Assembly: GCF_030272615.1 (NCBI RefSeq)
Contig: NC_081409.1
Location: 871,960,379 to 872,024,378, forward strand
DNA length: 64,000 nucleotides
Source of the DNA: Cryptomeria japonica
Lineage: Eukaryota; Streptophyta; Pinopsida; Cupressales; Cupressaceae
Reading direction: 5' to 3'
The position numbers and the translations under genes are program-made. Within the stretch, counting starts at the first letter, position 1. Each line of letters starts with the position of its first letter. The notes beneath the pieces were generated by a model. The model made no database searches. It was not told the origin of the DNA and worked only from the letters and a program-made list of their open reading frames with translations. Shown one piece after another: positions 11,466 through 23,086 of the stretch.

Positions 11466-13120
11466 GTGGCGGTGTCAGACTCTAAAAAAGAGAAAATAAA
11501 GGATGAACCTAAAGGTGAAAACCTTTCTGAGGTGCCTGAAGGTGAGATACTTGATATACTGCCAAGTCACTTCCAAGAGAGATCTTCCATATTGATCGAG
11601 CCAACTCAGCCAGTGAACATTGGGAGTCAAGAGATACTGCATATCATTCATTTAGCTCAATCACTATCAGCAGAAGAGTTAAAAGATTTCAGCAATCTAT
11701 TTTTAGAAAAGAATATCAACTTTGCATGGACATACTCAGATATGCCAGGACTAGATCCTGATCTCATCATGCATCATCTCTCTATTATGCCAAGAGTTAA
11801 ATCAATCAAACAAAAATTCTGAAAGATGCATCCTTATGTGGCACTATTGGTCAAGGCTGAACTAGAGAAATCGCTAAAAGTTGGATTTATCAGAGCTATA
11901 GACTACACAGAATGGATATCCAACATAGTACCTCTATCAAAAGCAGACAAATCTATTAGAGTTTGCACACATTTTAGGGACCTCAACAAGGCATGTCCAA
12001 AAGATGATTTTCCATTGCCCAACATTGACATGATAGTAGATATGACTGCTAGATATGAGATGTATTCATTAATGGATGGATTTTCTGGTTACAATCAAAT
12101 CAAGATAGCACCTGAAGATCCAAAGAAGATAGCTTTCACATGTGCATGGGGAACCTTCTTCTGGAATGTTATGCCATTTGGTCTAAAGAATGCAAGAGAA
12201 ACCTACCAAAGATTAGTAACCACTATTTTCCATGATATGATGCATAAAAACATGGAAGACTATGTTGATGACACCCTGGTAAAGACTATGAAGAGATCTA
12301 CACACATTCAAGAACTGGGCCTCATATTAGATCGAATGGAAAGATTCAAGCTCCGCTTAAATATAAAGAAATGTGCATTTGGGGTAACATCAGGAAAATT
12401 GCTTGGGTACATAATATCCAAAAAAGGAATTGAGGTTGACCCTGAAAAGGTCCAAGCTATAAGGGAAATGCCTCCACCTAAGAATATCAGTCAGATGAGA
12501 AGTCTACAAGGTCATCTTCAGTCCATAAGGTGTTTTATATCTCAGCTAGCTGACAAAGCTCAACCCTTCATGAAGGTATTAAGGAAAGGGATTCAATACA
12601 ACTGGGATGAAGATTGTGAATGACATTTACAACAAATCAAAGAATATCTTTCTAATCCAGCCATATTAATGCCACTGATTCAAGGTAAGCCACTAATCCT
12701 GTACATATCAGCTACAAATACTTCCCTAGGGCCACTTTTGGCACAATAGGATGACAATAAAATGAATGAGCTATCTATTACATCAGTAGAACATTGGTGT
12801 CATATGAAATGAATTATACTATAATAGAGAAAGCATGCTTAGCTTTGGTCTTTGCATCACAAAAATTAAGGCATTATATGTTGGCACACTCTATTAAGCT
12901 GGTAGCCAAGATTGATCCACTCAACTATCTTCTCAATAAAGCAACGCTTATAGGAAGACTGGCCAAATGGGTCATGGTCCTTACAAAATTTGACATTGAA
13001 TATGTGGAACGCGCAACCATCAAAGGAAAGGTTATTGCAGACCAACTTGCTGAAGCTCCACTGGAAGATGATCAACCTATGCATATAGAATTCCTAGATG
13101 AATCAATCATGCACCTTACT
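11466..13120 (+). pseudogene. Element B reverse transcriptase and RNase H
   Basis: RT of the Ty3/gypsy type: EWISNIVP, FRDLNKACPKDDFPLPNID, FSGYNQIKIAPED, MPFGLKNA and the catalytic YVDD at about 12259-12270, all in order. RNase H follows from about 12500 (LILYISATNTSLG, then LNYLLNKATLIGRLAKW and the tether IADQLAEAP). A stop at 11821 and TGA at 12621 break the frame, and a one-base shift near 12790 moves the RNase H end to another frame. Product would be an RNA- and DNA-dependent polymerase for reverse transcription. Confidence 0.9.
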
Positions 13121-13560
13121 AAACAATCATGGAAGATGTTCTTTGATGGGTCTTTCACTCAACATGGTTCTGGTGCCGGGATACTATTTATTACTCCCTA
13201 GAAATACTCAATTCCAAAAGCTTACAAACTTCTCTTCCCTTGCACAAACAACATTGCAGAATATGAAGCTTTGGTAATTGGGATCAAGCTAGCCATCGAG
13301 TGGAAGATCGTGGAATTACACATCTATGGAGATTCTCAACTCATTATCAACCAGATTAATGACCTATATCAAATGAGAGATGAGAAACTAATGCCTTACA
13401 AGAGGATGGTGGATGACCTCAAGAAATATTTTACCTTTGTATCATTTCAACAGATCCCTAGAATAACAAATAGAGCAACGGATGCAATGGCCACTTTGGC
13501 ATCTATACCACAACTACAGGAGTCTAATTTTCACTTTGAATTTCTGGTGGAAGAGTTACA
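13121..13560 (+). pseudogene. Element B archaeal-type RNase H (second RNase H)
   Basis: A second RNase H follows the first: FFDGSFTQHGSGAG (first Asp at 13145), NIAEYEALVIGI (Glu), YGDSQLIINQI (Asp) and NRATDAMA (fourth acidic residue). All four catalytic positions are present. A stop at 13199-13201 splits it. RT-RNase H-archaeal RNase H-integrase is the order known for Tat elements. Compare element C, where the same kind of domain lies before RT. Confidence 0.85.
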
Positions 13561-13699
13561 TTACCCTGCCTATGATTCTCCCGAGTCCCAGGTAGTCTGT
13601 TCTATTATTGGACATGACTCATCTCGTTATAGCCACATTTTCTCTTACTTGCATGACCAAGTCATCCTTGCTAATCTTTCCCAAAATGAAAAAGGAACC

Positions 13700-14879
13700 T
13701 AATCCAAAATGCGTCACGGTATGTCATCATTTCTATTGACCTATTTAGGCAAGGTTTAGATAATACTTTGCTTAGATGTCTAGAAACTGAGGAGTCTCAA
13801 TGCACATTATTTGAAGTTCAAGAAGGTGTTTGTGGATCTCATTCGAATGGTCTAACTTTAGCACACAAACTACTAAGGGCTGGCTACTACTGGCCAGACA
13901 TGGAGAAGGAAGCTATAAAATTTGCAAAAACCTATGAAAAGTTTCAGTTGAATGGGCACCTTATACACGCTCCGATAAGGGATCTCATACCCTTTGTGAC
14001 ACACTAGCCCTTCCAACAGTGAGCGTTCGATCTGATAGGCCAAATTTATCCTGCGTCATCTGATGGACATAAATTTATTATCACTACCACTGAGTACTTC
14101 ACTAAGTGGGTAGAAGAAGTTCCACTCATCAAGGCAACCGGAAAACAAGTAGCTCTATTTATTCTTAACTATATCATCTGCAGATATGGCATACCTTCAT
14201 CAATTATAACAGACAATGGAGGATAGTTTAAGAAAAAAGATCTAGATGAACTCTGTGAGAAGTTTAAAATCAAACAACACTAGTCCTCAGTATATTACCC
14301 TCAAGGTAATGGACAAGCAGAGGCATCTAACAAAAACCTACTGACTATCTTGCACAGAACAGTGAACAAATCCGGGAAGGATTAGCATCTGTAGCTCAAT
14401 CCTGCACTGTGGGCTTATAAAACAAGTATCAGAACACCTACTGGGGATACACCTTTTTCTTTGGTGTATGGGTCTAAAGCAGTATTACCCATTGAAGTCG
14501 AAATACCATCTCTAAGACTTTCCTTGCAAGGTCTTGTTACTGATGAAGACTATAGAATATCTAGATTGCAAGAGATCGAATTGCTGGATGAGCATTGGCA
14601 AGTTGCAATTGATCATCTCAGAGTGTATCAAAAGAGAATGTTTGGAGGATATAACAAGAAAGTTTGACACTGAGAATTTCAGGTTGGTGACTTAGTTCTA
14701 AGAGAGAATCCTAAAAATCAACAGTTTCAAGATAACAAAGGGAAGTTTTAACCCAACTGGTTGGGTCCCTATATCGTTACTGCAGCTTTTGGCTCTAGTG
14801 CTTATCAACTTTCAACATCAGAAGGAGAATAGCTCCATGAACCTATCAACACCATCCATTTGAAGAAATTATTCACCTA
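13700..14879 (+). pseudogene. Element B integrase
   Basis: In a third frame after a shift near 13700. The N-terminal zinc-binding HHCC module has lost both Cys (AKTYEKFQ where a CxxC is expected). The core shows EYFTKW with the first catalytic Asp changed to Glu, TDNGG with the second Asp kept, and GNGQAEASNK with the Glu kept. The C-terminal part has VYGSKAVLPIEVEIPS and NWLGPYIV-like motifs. It ends with TAA at 14879. In life it would insert the cDNA into the genome. Confidence 0.87.
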
Positions 14880-14910
14880 AATATTCTCTACTCCAGTAAC
14901 TTTTACAGTG

Positions 14911-15049
14911 GAAAATGTCCTGAAGAAATCATAAAAATTAGAAAATGTCTTGAAGAAATCATAAAAATCAGAAAAAGTCCTGAAGAAATTCAAAAAATAA
15001 AAAATAAAAAAATAAAAAAATAAATCTCTACCAAGCAGGTGAAAACCTG
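14911..15049 (+). repeat. Three 30-base tandem repeats, A-rich tract and a GAAA-loop hairpin
   Basis: Units at 14911-14940, 14941-14970 and 14971-15000 share the core TGAAGAAAT and differ at a few positions. An A-rich tract follows, then a small hairpin, CAGGT-GAAA-ACCTG (15036-15049), a GNRA-type loop. The block starts about 30 bases after the integrase stop. In D the sequence after integrase is also A-rich. Confidence 0.6.
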
Positions 15050-16739
15050 GTAAATAGGCGCCTCTTGTACTTGAATGCTCCATCTATCAACACAACATTG
15101 GTATTCCTGCTTTCCTACATATTTGCTTTCGCTTGTACATATTTCAATCATTTTTGTGACATCATGGTTCGTTGGAACCTTCATGGCTTGAAACCAATCA
15201 TTGTCATAGTCTTAGGTTAATCGACAAGAGCACATTACATGTCCTAAGTAGTGTCAACCAAGTCATCTTTATGTTAGTGAATCCTGGTCATCCACTCTGA
15301 GTCAGTCACCTGTCTCCTGACTACTGAAGAGTTTTTCACTGAGTTAACAAGCAAAACAACAAAATGGAAAACAATCACTAAAATGTTTGAGATATGCATG
15401 AAATTTTCTTTGTGTGCTATGTTTTATATTGGTTTTCAATTATTATCCCTATGAGTAACTCGAGGAAGTCTATCTTGACTAAGAGGAGCAAGGATTGGGG
15501 GCATAATATTTTCTTTGTTTTCTTCTTGTAGGAATGATTCTGATGATCTAAAAACATCTAAATTAGCTGGGTGTCTGTGATAAGAGCCTTCACATCAAGG
15601 TGGAATCACCCCACATACCTCGACTCCTCTTATTTGAATGCTACAAGGAGGTTCCCATCATTTCTTTGTCTGTTTTGAGGACATTTCTTTATTATGCAAT
15701 TCGGGTCCATGCGTAATTTTTCCAAGGATATGAATGAAAAAAGGGTCATTGCGGACAAGATAATTAATATTGCACATGAAAAGAAATGAACTCTATTCTG
15801 CCTGCTATAACTGTAAAATGCTCAATGATGAAAATTAAGTTGTTCAAATCCAGTGACTAGGTTTAGGTTGCATCTCATTTCGTATCTCATTTTGCATTTC
15901 ATTCTGCATCTCATGAATTTAGAGTGATTTCGGCATAATAACAATGATCTCTTTATCATCTGAATGAGAGTTGGAAGCTTCATCATTTCTTAGCTAAGTG
16001 GTCTCTTTTCATCATTTCTCCGATCGAGTACTTTGTATTGAGATGTTAGCTACATACATGAGCATCTTATATAGATCCATACATTTCATTTTATACTCAT
16101 CTGCATTCATCTTATTGCGTAGAAAAATGAAAACATTGCATTATTCATATTACTCATACTCATTCATTTATGTGCATATGAAAAGAAACAAAAATGGACA
16201 TCAATAATCATTTGCATTACATTCATCCATGCTGAAAAACAAATGCATACATATAGAATAAAGCATATAGAACAACATCTCATAACCAATCAACACAAGT
16301 ACAATGAAATCAAATCAAGAGCTCATAAATTTGACCATTCTAATTCCATTTTTGGGATCAAAATCAAAATTAAAGATCATTTTGCTAGTCAATTTTAGAA
16401 TTTGGACCACTTAGCACTCTTTTCATCAGCTGCTCATTCTCTCTTCTAATAGTGCTTAATTTCTCACGAATCAACACTGAATCTCAATTTAATTTCTTAT
16501 CAATCAATGCAAAAATTTCAAAAATTCCTCTAAATCAATTTGTGCTCAAACAACTTATCATCACTAAAGTAATTGCCTATCATCATGTACCCTCACAATC
16601 TTTCAATTTTGCTCCTGAGGGGGCATACTTGTGACCTAATGACCTCACACCTTCAAATGTCGAGGAAAATTTTCAAATCTTCACTGAAAGATGAGCAAAA
16701 ATATTTTTTCAACTAAAGAAAATCAATCAAGTCCTCAAT
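15050..16739 (+). other. 3' untranslated region of element B, first part
   Basis: About 1.7 kb without a credible gene. It is AT-rich with many CAT and TCAT runs (for example 15890-16200). Short open frames here have no family resemblance. Nothing else was recognised. Confidence 0.5.
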
Positions 16740-17224
16740 CGCTAGGGGCATCTCAACTTCATTTCTTTATATCAAGTTGAGATCTCTCGATCATCTGAAT
16801 GAAATCAATTTCTAGGGGCATATCAGTTTCATCGCTTCATATCAAACTGATATTTGTCTTTTATTTGAATCAATCTCTTAACGTTAAGGAGTTTCTTTGA
16901 TCACACTAAATCTAAGCAGGTGTTCAGTATTCATTTCTTGATCAAGCTGAACAATTTATCTTCATCCTATCTTGATCAATCAAGTTCAAGATCAATTTTA
17001 ATCATCACTCACTGTGTCTAGTTCAATCAAGTTCTAGATCAGTAAGATCCGTTTATTGATCAATCAAGTTCAAGTTCCATATCTTTTGTTTTCTATCATT
17101 CCTATGTTCAATCAAGTTTAGGAATGGTATCACTTTAATTAGACTTCATTTAGCTTTGTCACTTCGAAATAAGATAAACACCTCGCTTTTCATCTAGTTC
17201 ATGATCAATCAAGTTCAGAACTAG
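16740..17224 (+). repeat. Array of stem-loops with changing arms before the 3' LTR of element B
   Basis: At least seven perfect inverted repeats: ATCTCAACTT 16750-16759 with 16774-16783; ATATCAGTTT 16820-16829 with 16844-16853; TGTTCAG 16921-16927 with 16947-16953; ATCTTGA 16969-16975 with 16986-16992; TCTAG 17017-17021 with 17034-17038; CATTCCTA 17097-17104 with 17119-17126; CTAGTTC 17194-17200 with 17218-17224. Loops are similar while arms differ. The first two loops are of the type CATTTCTTTATATC and both follow CTAGGGGCAT. The last four contain TCAATCAAGTT or most of it. Structure, not arm sequence, seems to be kept. Confidence 0.75.
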
Positions 17225-17277
17225 TGTCTCCTAGACATCAAATTTTCTTTGAACCAACGTGTTGCTTGCACATTATT

Positions 17278-17292
17278 TCAAAGAGGGGCAAA
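17278..17292 (+). other. Polypurine tract of element B
   Basis: CAAAGAGGGGCAAA lies directly before the TGTAATACC start of the 3' LTR. It is the expected primer site for plus-strand DNA synthesis. Confidence 0.75.
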
Positions 17293-18343
17293 TGTAATAC
17301 CCTAAAAATGGTCACTAAACCATGGGCCCCTAATCTCGACATCACCAAGGTCCTAACCAAAGGCAGTTAAAGAAATCTTGAGCACACAATTAATTATTTA
17401 AACATCAAATGTCAGATGGCAAATTAATCAATCAATATTAATTAAATATTTATTTAATTAATTAAATCATTCCAGGTAAATTATTTTAAACAATTATCTT
17501 ATTTATTTTAATTAAATATCTTTTGCATATTTAATTAAATAAATCAATTTGTCATCAAATCAAGAAAGAGGAATTAATTTTAATTTAATAAATCAATTGA
17601 GCACAAATCTTCAAAAAAGGAAATAAATCAAAAAAAGGAATTAATTGACCAAGAAAGAATTAAAAATTTGAGAAAAGAAATAAATTGGAGATAATCTTGA
17701 AAAAAAAATTAAAAATTGATGAATAATCTCAAAGAAAGCAATTAAAACAATTAAATCTTAAAATTGAATGAAATGGAGAATAAATCAGTTTTTTCTGATT
17801 TTATCTTAATTTTAGTTCAATTTCCTTTAAAACTAAGAAAAGCGTCCAATCACATCAATTCACCTGGATTGTGCTTCCTCTTGGAAAATCTTGATCGCTC
17901 ATCATCATTTGATCTTAGCCGTTGGTTTCTTTCTGAATTTTCTATAAATTCAGGCTCTCATCTCTCATTCAAAAGATCCTGGAGGCTAGAGAATATATTG
18001 TTATTATGCTGTTTTTGCTCTAGACTCATTGATATATTGCATGTTAATTGTTTCATATTGATTAAATCATTTAGCTTAATATTGCAAAAATATTGTTAGA
18101 TTAATATTGCATCCATCTAGAATTCATCATGCTCATATAGATTAAAATCATTCGTCTTGATGTTGTCTAGTCACTGGTATTGCTAAATAATCTGAGAGCA
18201 ATCTTATACTCGCATCTTTTAGAAGGAAATGGGTCGATTTGTTATGGTTTATTATTCATTGATTATATCTGATTAACCATGCATGTAATGAATTGATTGA
18301 AGTGTTGTGTCTTATAGATACAAGTCCACTTTTCACACACACA
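17293..18343 (+). repeat. 3' LTR of element B
   Basis: 1051 bases, TGTAATACCC to CACACACA, matching 3851-4904 with small gaps (for example two and three bases lost near 17316 and 17340). The TATA box is kept at 17943-17949. The target duplication GATGT follows. Confidence 0.93.
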
Positions 18344-18348
18344 GATGT
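18344..18348 (+). repeat. Target site duplication, right of element B (GATGT)
   Basis: Exact copy of 3846-3850, directly after the LTR end. Element A coding sequence resumes here. Confidence 0.9.
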
Positions 18349-21300
18349 TAGATTTTATACCAAGTGCAGAGTTCATGAGCTAGGTCACACTGAGATTAAG
18401 GATATGTATGATAATTTGTGCACCGATGGAAATCTAGATAGAAAGTTTGAGCATATCAAATTCAAGGGATTAACCAAAGCCCTAACCTATCTTCGAGTCT
18501 TCAAACCCCAATGGGTCAAATTTATCTTGAGCCGAGTACATGATGATTTTATGTGGCTAGAGGAACAACCTTTCAAGATCACCAAGGAGATTATTCACAT
18601 AATAATCGGATACCCTATATTTGACCATGCCCAAGCACAGAAGATGATTTCACAGAAGGAATTGATAACATTAATAGGTGTTGAGTCTGATAGAAGAGGT
18701 CTTAAGTTGAACAATGTGACAGATGCAGAACTTAATTTTGCTATTAGAGTTATTGGTTATTGTTTCTTCCAGTCGGCAAGAGAAAATAGTGTACTATGTG
18801 CAGCTATAGATTTGGCCTATAAAATTGTTAAAAAGGGTATGCAAATTGATTTATGTGAAGTGTTGTTGAGGAATCTTTTTGAAAATCTAAATACAATAAG
18901 GAAACCAAAGAAGAATAATATTGCTAATGCACTAAAGTTTGGGTCACTCCTAGTGTGTATGTTCTTCTATTTTTAGAAATTCTTTCCATTAGTCGATAAT
19001 GTTGTTTGGGAATTACACCAACCTATCACCCATCAAATAAATGATTTCATCAATCAGTTAGGTGATAATTTCAATATGATAATAGATGACTACTTCAACA
19101 AATTCTAGGAAAAGATGCATAGCAGGTATAGGATTCCACCTCAGCTAGTGGAAAAATACAAGGATACTATATGTTTTGAGTTGGATACTGACTATTGTTA
19201 TATCAATGCAGTAGAACCCAAGACTCAATCATTATCGCCTATGGGTTATGAGATAGATTTTGACATTGCTCAACAGCAAATAGATGCCTTTTTAGCACTT
19301 CCAAGGCATGCTAATGAGAAAAGATATGGCACCTATGAAGAGGTGAAAGAAAAAGTAAAAATGAGCATAGTTGTACCAAAGGTTGCCAGAAAAGCCACCA
19401 GAATGATCAAGGATTTAACTGAAAAGTTTGGAGAAGGTTCTACCTCCACTCGTACTAAGAGTGATCAACTTTCAATCGAAGAAGAGTCTAAAGCTCAAGA
19501 AGAAACAATTACAATAAGCACCGAGTTGCCAAAGGGCAAAATTTTGAAAAGAAAGAAACAGGATGCAATCAAGGTATCACCGACCCCACCAGTGAAGCAA
19601 CCGAACACTAGATCATCTGTTGTGTCACCCGGTAAGAAGAAAAAGAATGTAGAACTACCTAAGGTTACAAAAACTTATAGAAAGAAGAACATAAAACTAA
19701 TTTTGGAAAGTGACACAGAGTCAGAAGATGTAAATAAATTTCAGATTGTAAAAAGCACAAAGGAAGAGGTACATAGTGTCGATAATTTTTGTGCAAAATT
19801 GAAGGAATATGGTGGATTTGGGTCATTCAGATATGTAAAATATGACACTAGGATAGATGAAGAGAAGAGGAAAATAGAAGATACTGTAATTAGTACACTT
19901 CTCAAATTCTAAGTAGTTCCATTGGAAGTGATTGGTTTTCTTCCAAAAGCATTATACTCACATATTGATAATAGATGGAAGTATGCTATGGAATTGGAGA
20001 AGGAAATAAGAGAAATAGTTTTGGTACATCTCTTACCAGATATGTTGGTAGATGAAATAAAAGATCACTTGAAAAACTACCAGACAAATTTTCAAGTAAA
20101 ACAAAGAGCCTTAAAAATGATGAATGGACTATATCTAGAAGTTGAAAATGAAACCAAAGAGAAATGGAAGAATATATTTAAGATTCAGGCTGAAGAGCCA
20201 AAAGGTGAAGATGAAATAGTTGACATCATCGAGCAAGATCTTGCTTCCACTATTTAGTTAGGTGAGGATGTCATAGGCACTAAAGTACAAGACAGAGAAA
20301 TGATAGAAGGAAATGCCTATGCCAAACTTGTGTCAAGTGAATCAGTTTTGGAACAGGTTAAGTCCTATCCTCCACTCACTCAACAAGTCTTAGCTGAGAA
20401 ACCTCAGGACACAGATGAAGGCATAAAGGCTCCAAAGGTTAAAAAATATGAACCTACCTCTCAGGCCACTGGTGAGCAAAATTCTCAAGTACCTTCAAGC
20501 ACCAAGATAGTTGCCACTAATACTTCAAGCAAGGAAACATCGAAGGATAAAACAAAGGCTATAGGAACTGACAAAAGTGTTGCCTCTACCAAGCAACATA
20601 CCGAGGAAGGTCAAGTCTCCAAATCCATTATACCCATTCAATCGGCAAAGGCATCATCAAAGGAGAAGAAAGAAAAGCAACACAGTTTTAAGATAGATCT
20701 GTCAAAGCCTATTGTGCTACCGAATGTTGACCTAACAAAATTGAAAGGGAAAGCACTGATAGAATTCGGTGAGCTTTGTAAAGCCAAAGTAGAGCATGAA
20801 AGATAGATAGCAATACAACAGAAGAACCAAGTACTTTAGAAGGTCAAAAAATTATTGACAGATATGATACCTGAAGCTACCATCAATAAAGATGTCATCA
20901 TCCATGTGCAACTGGATGAACTACTCACTCAATTGGAGAAATCAGGAGTAGAAGCATTAGAATACCTTAGCAAATTGAAGAAAAAAGAGCTAACTACCAA
21001 GATGATTGAAGAAGTGCAGAAAGCAATTACTATAGGTAAAATAAAGCTTATTGAATTCATTGCTGAGTTGTCCCCTCAACTCAAGCATATTATTTATTTA
21101 TTCCAGAAGTTATGTACATTTTCATTCTTTATCAAAGATATCAAGAATAGGACTGAAGCCATTGAAAAAGAGATCACCAATCTCTCAAATAAATTGATTA
21201 CCGAGCCAAATTCTCTTCAAAATTTTTATTCAAGGCTACAAACACTTATGGCTCAATAGTTAGAACTTTGGAATGAAGAGCGTAAAATAAGGATGGATAT

Positions 21301-21547
21301 CATGACTCTTCAAACATTATTTATTCCCCATTTGTCATCAGTTCAAGAGCAGATCAACCGAGCTACCCAATTATCAACTCAAGTAGAGGGAAGCACATTA
21401 GATGGTTTGATCACACTATCAGCTGATATTACAACTTAGATTACAATACTAGAAAGTGTCAAGGATGAACTCAAGAACACTCTTACAGAAGCTCGTACAA
21501 AGTATAAATCTATTTTTGATCAGTTGCCCCCACCAAATGGTAACTAG
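18349..21547 (+). pseudogene. Element A ORF2, main part (about 1,065 codons), unknown function
   Basis: All open stretches between 18349 and the TAG at 21547 lie in one frame, broken by stops at 18974, 19106, 19910, 20255, 20804, 20837, 21257 and 21437. With the 50 codons at 3702 the ancestral ORF was about 1,115 codons. The first 210 residues form a mixed helical domain with FEHIKFKGLTKAL and FKITKEIIHIIIGYP. A charged Lys/Ser/Thr-rich middle (about 19380-19700) looks disordered and basic. The last 400 residues are helical, Lys/Glu-rich and coiled-coil-like. No RT, integrase or protease motif is present. A link to the plant mobile or transposon-associated domain group was considered from the FKITKE...IGYP pattern but is weak. 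Confidence 0.6.
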
Positions 21548-21844
21548 TTTTGATGTTTGTCAAAAAGGGGGAGTGTACCGAACACATGACCAAGCATGAA
21601 TATTTGAGTATATAGAGTATCTAAGTGTATAGTTGAAATTGTCAGGGGGAGCATGGAACATTAGGAGCTTGTAACATCAAGAGCATGGAACATCAAGTTA
21701 TGTACAAAATATTGATAAGGGAAGTATGTATTTGAGTATGTATTTGAACATTGTATATACTGTCATTTTCATTTATTTTGCAAGTATATAGATTTTGTAT
21801 TATGAAATTGAAAGGAGTTATGTCAAACATACCAAACTAATGTC

Positions 21845-21856
21845 AAAAGGGGAGAT
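21845..21856 (+). other. Polypurine tract of element A
   Basis: AAAAGGGGAGAT stands immediately before the TGTTGC start of the 3' LTR. The 300 bases before it (from 21548) hold no gene. Confidence 0.8.
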
Positions 21857-23086
21857 TGTTGCTATTTATTGAGTTGTCATTAGTTTTATGCCCAAAGTCA
21901 TTCTATATACTCTAGTCAGTTAATACTATCGAAAAGTCCAGTTGGTAAACACCAAGGTCACCGGTGTCAGTTATAGAAGAAAGACAAGTCACCGAGTTGA
22001 TACACATCGAGCTGTGAACCGAGACATATGTAGAATGTCTACCTAGTAAAGTTTATATGTTTATTGAGCAACAAAGAAGGTATACTAAGTTAATCTGAAC
22101 CAAGTGAAAACGTATTACCAGATTCAATGAACCTGGACACTAATGTGAAATGTGTTACATAGTTCGAGAAGATGAAACTGTTACTACATAGGAAATTGCA
22201 TTATAAGATTTTGTATGATTTTGAGGAAGAATATCCAATGAAATAATTTCTACGTTTATTCATTCAATAAAACATGTTTGTATGAGCGAAGCATGAACAG
22301 ATCATCATCTCAGAGATCTATATAAACAAAATGATTTCACTACATGAACATAAGGTGACATGTAAGGTCAATCAAGAAAAGAGAGATGAAGGAATGATTA
22401 AGTCAAGCATGAAGAAATAAGATTGACAAAGATAATCATAGGTTACCGAGAAGGTTTCAGAGAACAATTTAAGGAACAGAGAATACAGAAGTGGTTACCG
22501 AGTTGATTTATCAATTACCAAGGAATGCTATGAGCAAGGTAATTTCATATTAAGCACATAGAGTCTGCTATAACATTTCAGATGTGAAGTTACAGATATT
22601 TTTTAAAGATTTTGATTAAAATATTAAGTTGTAATAGAAACCTTTAATAGGGTAAAAGACTCTAATAAAGTCTATAAATTGTAAAGCCTTTAACCAGGTA
22701 CAACATTTTGTAGAAGTGTTTGTAAAATCCTTTAGCAAGGTAGATCTAAAGATCTTTATACTCCTAATAGGGTAAGCTATCAGAAATGGCTAAACATGTA
22801 GCTCTAACCAATCAATCTTGATTACTGCAGTAGTGAAGTTGTGGGTGCCATCCCCACCATAGTTTTTCTCTCTAACCAAGAGTTTCTGCATGACCAAAAA
22901 TCATTGTGTTATGGAGTGATATTTTGATGCATGTTATCTTTATGATTATGTTTCAGTATTTGATATCTTTGAGATCCAAAATACATAGTTTGTGTTTATC
23001 AATAAAATTGTTTTTCAAGAAAAGTTTTGAAGTACTGATTCACCCCTCCCCTCTCAGTACATTAGCCTTCCAAGTAAGACCTAACA
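21857..23086 (+). repeat. 3' LTR of element A
   Basis: 1230 bases, TGTTGCTATT to CCTAACA, complete at its start unlike the left copy. TATATAAA lies at 22319. ACCGAG motifs lie at 21991, 22018, 22445 and 22497, at sites where the left LTR has decayed forms. GGTTA of Copia E follows directly. Confidence 0.88.
22319..22326 (+). promoter_or_regulatory. TATA box in 3' LTR of element A
   Basis: TATATAAA, equivalent of 994-1003 in the left LTR. Confidence 0.5.

Larger units (their letters stand above)
3851..18343 (+). mobile_element. Element B: Tat-type Ty3/gypsy retrotransposon nested in element A
   Basis: Complete but dead element of 14.5 kb: LTRs of 1054 and 1051 bases (TG...CA), primer site, long leader, one gag-protease-RT-RNase H-archaeal RNase H-integrase reading frame, long 3' untranslated region, polypurine tract, and exact GATGT target duplication. 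The dual RNase H between RT and integrase places it in the Tat group of plant gypsy elements. LTR mismatch by eye is about 3 to 4 percent in the parts compared, less than for host element A, which agrees with a later insertion. Confidence 0.93.
549..23086 (+). mobile_element. Element A: non-autonomous LTR retrotransposon (Copia-type primer site), interrupted by element B
   Basis: Two LTRs of about 1.2 kb flank a primer-binding site, two ORFs and a polypurine tract. Without nested element B (3851-18343) the element is about 8 kb. No protease, integrase, RT or RNase H was found, so it must have depended on enzymes in trans. The primer site and the AAAAGGGGAGATT tract are of the Copia kind. LTR mismatch, counted roughly over about 390 bases, is 5 to 6 percent. 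The left LTR lacks its first 17 or so bases and no clean target duplication is seen; the right flank begins GGTTA. Confidence 0.8.

Noticed and set aside
15998-16634. Short frames in the 3' untranslated region of B
   Set aside because: Composition is that of CAT-rich repeats; no domain or homology pattern is visible.
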